Shown here: piece by piece, positions 59,925 to 64,000 of the stretch | Position numbering within the stretch: the stretch's first letter is position 1 | How the letters are laid out: every line of letters begins with the position of its first letter | NCBI GenBank assembly: GCA_958436175.1 | Contig: CAUBJF010000013.1 | Coordinates: 14,236-78,235, forward strand | Reading direction: 5' to 3' | DNA length: 64,000 nt | From: an uncultured Muribaculaceae bacterium | Lineage (GTDB): Bacteria > Bacteroidota > Bacteroidia > Bacteroidales > Muribaculaceae | Program-made: the position numbers and the translations under genes | The notes under the pieces: model-generated | What the model saw: the letters and a program-made list of their open reading frames with translations, nothing else | What the model was told of the DNA's origin: nothing | Database searches by the model: none

Positions 59925-62300
59925 GGCTCTAAGCCTGCCATGGTCGAGAGTGAATCGATAGCTCCTGCCCTTGTCGGTCGGGACAACTAACTCCATACCC
60001 TTATAATTGACACGCAGCGTCTCTCCGCCGAGCGACTTGATCTCGGCGAGGACGAGGGCTCCATTGTCGAAAATGATATCGACCTCGAAGTTGCCGCGGG
60101 CTTTCAGACCGCGGACTTCGCCGCTCTTCCATGCGTCGGGCAATGCCGGGAGAAGACGCAGGGTTCCGTTGCCACTCTGCAGGAGCATCTCCGAAATGCC
60201 TGCTGTCGCGCCAAAGTTACCGTCGATCTGGAATGGCGGATGCATGTCCCAGAGGTTGTCGGCCATACCCTCCTTTATGAGGTTCTGGAGAAGCACATGT
60301 GCGTGATTGCCGTCGAGGAGGCGCGCCCAGTGGTTGAGTTTCCATCCCATAGCCCAGCCTGTGGCATGGTCACCGCGCTGTACGAGTGTGTTGCTGCAAG
60401 CCTTGGCAAGCACGGTGTCTGTGGCTGCGTCTATGGAGTGCCCGGGATGCAGCCCGAAGAGATGGTTCGTATGCCTGTGCTGGTCGGTCGGGTCGTCGAT
60501 ATCCTCCATCCATTCCTGAAGCTGGCCGTACTGTCCTACCTGGTAAGGCATTATACGATCCACGATATCGCTCCAGCGGTCAATGTCATCGTCGTCGACC
60601 TCAAGTACTGTCGCAGCGGAGATGGCGTTTTCGAGTATCTCGCGTGTGACGGCATTCGCATACGTGGCTCCTGCATCACAGGTGCCATGCTCGGGAGAAT
60701 AGGAGGGCGAGGAAGTCAGGTAGCCGTCGTGCTCGACCAGCAGGGAGGCCGCGAAATCAGCCGCCCCCTTGATGAGGGGATAAGCCGTGTCGCGAAGCCA
60801 GCGGTCGTCGCGTGTATATTCGTAGAAGTCCCATAGCTGGGTGGCAAGCCACGGTCCGGCGGTCGGGTTGTAGTTCCAATGCATCTGCTTGTCGGTCAGC
60901 GGAGCCGTGAAGCCGAATGGGTTTGCAGACACTTCCGCGGTCCAGCCAGGAGCATTGTAGTAGGCTTTGGCTGTCAGTTCGCCTGGTTTCTCGAGACTGA
61001 GCACATAGTCGGTGAATGGCTCGAAACACTCCGCGAGATTGGCAACCGTCGCAGGCCAGTAGTTCATCTGGAGGTTGATGTTGTTGTGGTAGTCGACGTG
61101 CCAGGGACCGTCGACATTGTTATGCCAGATGCCCTGGAGGTTGGCCGGTAGGTTGCCTGGGCGCGAGGATGCTATCAGCAGATAGCGTCCGTACTGGAAC
61201 AGTGTCTTTTCGAGGTCGCTGTCGGACGAGCCGTTTCGGTAGGCTTCGAGCCGTTCGGGCGTTGAAAGGTCGCGGCGGCCTTCATTGCCGTTTATGGTGA
61301 GCTGGACGCGGTCGTAGAGCTTCTTATAGTCGGCCAGATGCGAGGCATAGAGCTTTTCATAGCTCTTGGACATGGCCTTCGAGACGTTAGCAAGCACTGT
61401 CGGAGCCGGATTTGCCCCGGTGTAAGCCTTCGGATCCTTAAAATCGGGCCTTAGGTTGAGCTTATAGTCCGTGTCGGCACTGAACACAAACTCTATATCG
61501 GTGCCTGAGGCCGTTATGCTGGATGTCGCTGCATCAGGCTTTACGGTGCCGTTGCTGCGCGAACCTATCGCCGCAGCCCAGAGCATGCCGTTGTTCTCGA
61601 CATGACCTTTGAAAAGCAGGATACCCTTGTCGACGGTGACAGCATCGGCCGGATGAGGCAGCGACATACGCAGGGTGACATCCATCGGCTTTTCGGAAGT
61701 GTAGCGCACCACTATGACGCTGTCGGGATAGGACGCGAAATATTCGCGGCGATAGGAGGCACCGTCGGCATGGAAGCTCACGGTCACCTTGGCACTGTCG
61801 ATGTCGAGCACGCGCCGGTAGTCCGTCGCCTTGCTCTCGTCGATTCCGGTCTCCACGAGCATGTCGCCGAGGACGCTGTAGCCTCCGTAGATATCGGCCG
61901 TATATGGTATCGTACCGGTAAAATATTCATTGACAAGAGAATCGGCCTTGTCGTTCTGACCCTCGTCGAGGAGGGTGCGTATCTGTCCGAGCACGTCCGC
62001 AGGTACTAAGCGGTTCATGGCCCAGTAACGGTCGACCCCGGTAGCGGGACCGCCCGTCCAAAGAGTCTTCTCATTGATTACCAGACGGTCGCGTCCTATA
62101 GGCCCGAGTATGGACGCGCCGATGGAGCCGTTGCCGATAGGCAGCGACTTTGTCTCCCAGTCCAGGTCGGGATTGTCCTCTCCTTTGAGCCAAGGGGAAT
62201 CGTAAGTGGAGCTCGTCGGGGTATTGAAACTGATAATGTTTTGTGCCTGAGCGCCTATAGCGAGCGTCAGGAGGGCGGTAACGATAAAAGGTTTTAGCAT
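59913..62300 (-). CDS. Glycoside hydrolase family 95 (alpha-L-fucosidase type)
   Basis: 795 residues. Signal peptide 1-19 (GAQAQ). GH95 enzymes are inverting alpha-1,2-L-fucosidases, or galactosidases in some members, acting on mucin and milk or plant glycans. Seen: WETKSLPIGNGSIGASILG near the start, the catalytic-region YHNNINLQMNYWPA (Asn pair), SPSYSPEHGTC with the probable acid Glu, and FQIDGNFGATAGISEMLLQS with the late Asp. Full length, periplasmic or surface. No SusC/SusD pair nearby, so it is not in a classic utilisation locus. Confidence 0.93.
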   Translation of the reverse strand: MLKPFIVTALLTLAIGAQAQNIISFNTPTSSTYDSPWLKGEDNPDLDWETKSLPIGNGSIGASILGPIGRDRLVINEKTLWTGGPATGVDRYWAMNRLVPADVLGQIRTLLDEGQNDKADSLVNEYFTGTIPYTADIYGGYSVLGDMLVETGIDESKATDYRRVLDIDSAKVTVSFHADGASYRREYFASYPDSVIVVRYTSEKPMDVTLRMSLPHPADAVTVDKGILLFKGHVENNGMLWAAAIGSRSNGTVKPDAATSSITASGTDIEFVFSADTDYKLNLRPDFKDPKAYTGANPAPTVLANVSKAMSKSYEKLYASHLADYKKLYDRVQLTINGNEGRRDLSTPERLEAYRNGSSDSDLEKTLFQYGRYLLIASSRPGNLPANLQGIWHNNVDGPWHVDYHNNINLQMNYWPATVANLAECFEPFTDYVLSLEKPGELTAKAYYNAPGWTAEVSANPFGFTAPLTDKQMHWNYNPTAGPWLATQLWDFYEYTRDDRWLRDTAYPLIKGAADFAASLLVEHDGYLTSSPSYSPEHGTCDAGATYANAVTREILENAISAATVLEVDDDDIDRWSDIVDRIMPYQVGQYGQLQEWMEDIDDPTDQHRHTNHLFGLHPGHSIDAATDTVLAKACSNTLVQRGDHATGWAMGWKLNHWARLLDGNHAHVLLQNLIKEGMADNLWDMHPPFQIDGNFGATAGISEMLLQSGNGTLRLLPALPDAWKSGEVRGLKARGNFEVDIIFDNGALVLAEIKSLGGETLRVNYKGMELVVPTDKGRSYRFTLDHGRLRALNI

Positions 62301-62306
62301 AGATTG

Positions 62307-62624
62307 TCAGGACATACCGAACTCGATCACTATGATGAAGGATGCCAGGACAACAAGGAGCACTGCCGACGCGATGATAGAGGCAATGGCAAGACGGCGC
62401 ATGCCGGGCCTGGCACCACAGGCGCCCCAGAAACCGGCTGCGACACCGAGGACGGCGACTACAAGAGCAACATAACCGTTGCTCCACATCAATATCACCC
62501 ACGAAAGCACGGCGAGCGCCAGCGATATCCACGCGATGGCAGGGTGACGGTACTTCGTGGCCGCCGAAGCATGCTCTTCGGCATTGTCCTTGGCTGAAGG
62601 TATGTTTTTAGTTTCTTTATCCAT
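62307..62624 (-). CDS. Small membrane protein (DUF4190-like layout)
   Basis: 105 residues from the ATG at 62624 (MDKETKN); the frame extends 14 codons further without merit. An acidic N-terminus is followed by three hydrophobic stretches: AWISLALAVLSWVILMW, GYVALVVAVLGVAAGFWGA and IIASAVLLVVLASFIIVI. The layout resembles DUF4190-type proteins, but I do not claim membership. It precedes the GH95 gene by 6 nt, so the two are probably cotranscribed. Confidence 0.7.
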   Translation of the reverse strand: MDKETKNIPSAKDNAEEHASAATKYRHPAIAWISLALAVLSWVILMWSNGYVALVVAVLGVAAGFWGACGARPGMRRLAIASIIASAVLLVVLASFIIVIEFGMS

Positions 62625-62930
62625 TAATTTCCCGGCCTCGCCGGTTTCTTCGTCACAAAAGTACAAAAAATTTCTTTAGCAGATAAAAATATGACAATTT
62701 TTGTGAAAAAAAGTTTAACCGAAGGTCGATTTTTTGGGACTAATAGAACAGACAAGGAACAAACCGGACGTTCAATGTACTAAGAGAATGGCTATTAGGA
62801 GTACCGTACCGAAACGATGCGTTTTTCCTGCCCGCCGGGCAGCGTGTCGAGGCTGATGGCGGCAATATAGTCGCCATCACGAATATTATCATCATCGTCC
62901 GTTTCATATGCAATCGTTATTTATAGCTAA
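62625..62930. other. 306-bp gap with a promoter box and a coding relic
   Basis: It holds a minus-strand TACTTTTG box at 62656-62663 (for the membrane protein gene, 31 nt upstream of its ATG), a run of A/T, and the relic at 62795-62920. Nothing else recognised. Confidence 0.5.
62795..62920 (-). pseudogene. Possible 3' relic of a lost gene
   Basis: One minus-strand frame reads 41 codons after a stop, without a usable start: ITIAYETDDDDNIRDGDYIA, then AISLDTLPGGQEKRIVSVRY-S-stop. Codon choice (ATC AGC CTC GAC ACG CTG) matches local genes and the wording resembles a real C-terminus. The next gene upstream ends 10 nt away in different sequence, so this looks like a stranded gene end. Confidence 0.4.
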
Positions 62931-63941
62931 CTATTTATCTGCGAGAGCACTGTAGTATTTCCTCGCACCGATGGTCAGGTTGTCGATCCGTTTCATTTCA
63001 CGGATATAGCCATTTCTGACTTCAAAGACAAAACGGACCTCGAAATTGAGCATGTCTTTGTCAAAGCCTGACACGCTTTTAAAATCACTCATTAATTCGT
63101 CCTCAATGAAATCTGCTTCGTCTTCTTCTTCAAGGATTTCGAACTTCACAAATCCATCTATATATCGTATCCTCTTCGATTCTTTGTCTGATGCCCCTTC
63201 CATAGAATATAGCGACAGTAAATGAGCAACTTTATAACTCTGCCCCAGAATGAAACGAACGGTATCAAAATCCTGAACGTAGTCCTTCAAAGACCCATCA
63301 GAATATCTGTACTTCACACCGAGTGCCCTCGCAACAGGCATCTTGCTAAGCTCGGAGTCCAGCAACGAATCTATGCTGACCTTGGGTATCGGGACTGTAT
63401 AAATAGTCGTATCCTTATCTACATATATCTTATAGTCGTCGACTACTTCAAAACAACTATCAATCAGTCGTTCAGCCCTATTTGCTAAATGAATCCGGCG
63501 TGAACCACGGAAACGTATGAAATCATCAAGGCTATAGGTGTCCTCATTAGGCCATTTGCTACAAATCGATCTGAGCTCCACGAACTTGCCACTGTCTACT
63601 ACGGCGCATATAAGCATCGATGCAAGGTAAGAATTTCTCAAGGAGAATCTCTGAATCCTCTTCCACTCCTTATTGAGATCCGGTCTTTTAAAAAAAACAT
63701 TTTTCTTCACCCCGACAGTGTCTGTACCATATTTCGGAGTAAAGCAAATCTCCTGCATATTATCCATGGCAAAAAATGAGAATCGTCTTAGTCCCAATTC
63801 ATTGACATCAATCATTATTGCCAATGTATCATTATCTGCCAAACGGAGGCGAGCAATCTCTTCAAAGGGGGAACTTGTGAACACCTTGTTGCAGTCAAGC
63901 CCTATCTCACTTTTCAGCGTCTCATCAAGAATGGGAATCAT
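62931..63941 (-). CDS. Protein of unknown function
   Basis: 336 residues, no signal peptide or membrane helix visible. The sequence is rich in acidic and basic residues with short hydrophobic strands (NDTLAIMIDVNELGLRRFSF) and an acidic patch EILEEEDEADFIEDEL. No family recognised. An in-frame TAG lies eight codons upstream of the ATG, so the start is bounded. Low GC like the orphan cluster at 77-4823, suggesting accessory DNA. Its opening (MIPILDETLKSEIGLD) could be the rump of a longer protein that lost its signal region. Confidence 0.55.
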   Translation of the reverse strand: MIPILDETLKSEIGLDCNKVFTSSPFEEIARLRLADNDTLAIMIDVNELGLRRFSFFAMDNMQEICFTPKYGTDTVGVKKNVFFKRPDLNKEWKRIQRFSLRNSYLASMLICAVVDSGKFVELRSICSKWPNEDTYSLDDFIRFRGSRRIHLANRAERLIDSCFEVVDDYKIYVDKDTTIYTVPIPKVSIDSLLDSELSKMPVARALGVKYRYSDGSLKDYVQDFDTVRFILGQSYKVAHLLSLYSMEGASDKESKRIRYIDGFVKFEILEEEDEADFIEDELMSDFKSVSGFDKDMLNFEVRFVFEVRNGYIREMKRIDNLTIGARKYYSALADK

Positions 63942-64000
63942 ATTCTCAATTATTACTGTCCGCTAAAGTTTTTTGAGAAGTTGAAAAATTAGGGCTGGCA

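Noticed and set aside
62740..62907. A minus-strand frame starting MKRTMMIIFVMATILPPSAS
   Set aside because: It looks like a signal peptide, but codon use favours the neighbouring frame (relic at 62795-62920) and the tail is compositionally random.

Overview
The window looks like a chromosomal segment of a gut-type Bacteroidales, most likely Muribaculaceae-like. The evidence is a PorX-type regulator of type IX secretion, a C25 (gingipain-like) protease, BspA-type leucine-rich repeats, two DUF6377 sensor-regulators, TAnnTTTG promoter boxes in place of the E. coli -10, and the Bacteroidetes order of the ribosomal superoperon. Almost everything from 77 to 26646 and from 29759 to 55728 is on the minus strand.

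Layout. (1) 77-4823: seven short, AT-richer minus-strand genes, mostly secreted and of unknown function, including a tandem pair of paralogues. (2) 5123-7817: porX-tsaE-birA, with start and stop codons overlapping. (3) 7907-13795: a C25 protease and a leucine-rich-repeat surface protein as an overlapping pair, a DUF3861 protein, and a PCMD/calycin-like surface protein. (4) 13845-23426: tRNA-Leu(UAA) abutting a TSCPD protein, two TIR-WD40 proteins, and a complete histidine-degradation operon (ftcD-hutU-hutH-hutI) that appears to run on into the TIR pair. (5) 23535-26646: wecC, a WecG-type transferase and wecB, which make and transfer ManNAcA. (6) 26767-29466, plus strand: ruvX, def, ettA. (7) 29759-37196: a DUF6377 regulator, a probable small RNA, a Crp-family regulator, a BASS transporter, and mutL translationally coupled to a second DUF6377 gene. 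(8) 37318-55728: the complete str-S10-spc-alpha array from rpsL to rplQ, including fusA, secY, map, infA, rpmJ and rpoA. (9) 56028-59924, plus strand: an ftsB-like gene, a membrane protein, mutS and a GNAT gene. (10) 59913-63941: a GH95 fucosidase, a small membrane protein and an orphan protein.

How the genes work together. The hut enzymes turn histidine into glutamate and a C1 unit on tetrahydrofolate. PorX probably controls the secretion route that the C25 protease and similar surface proteins would use. wecB and wecC supply UDP-ManNAcA to the transferase encoded between them. The ribosomal array is the growth engine, and three of its gaps or leaders are unusually long and can fold.

The most unusual items are a three-hairpin RNA with its own promoter and terminator (about 31526-31654), the TIR-WD40 pair attached to the histidine operon, an mRNA start codon only 2 nt after a tRNA 3' end, and several genes whose promoter box lies 4-5 nt before the ATG, which implies leaderless mRNAs. 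No CRISPR array, insertion sequence or prophage was seen.
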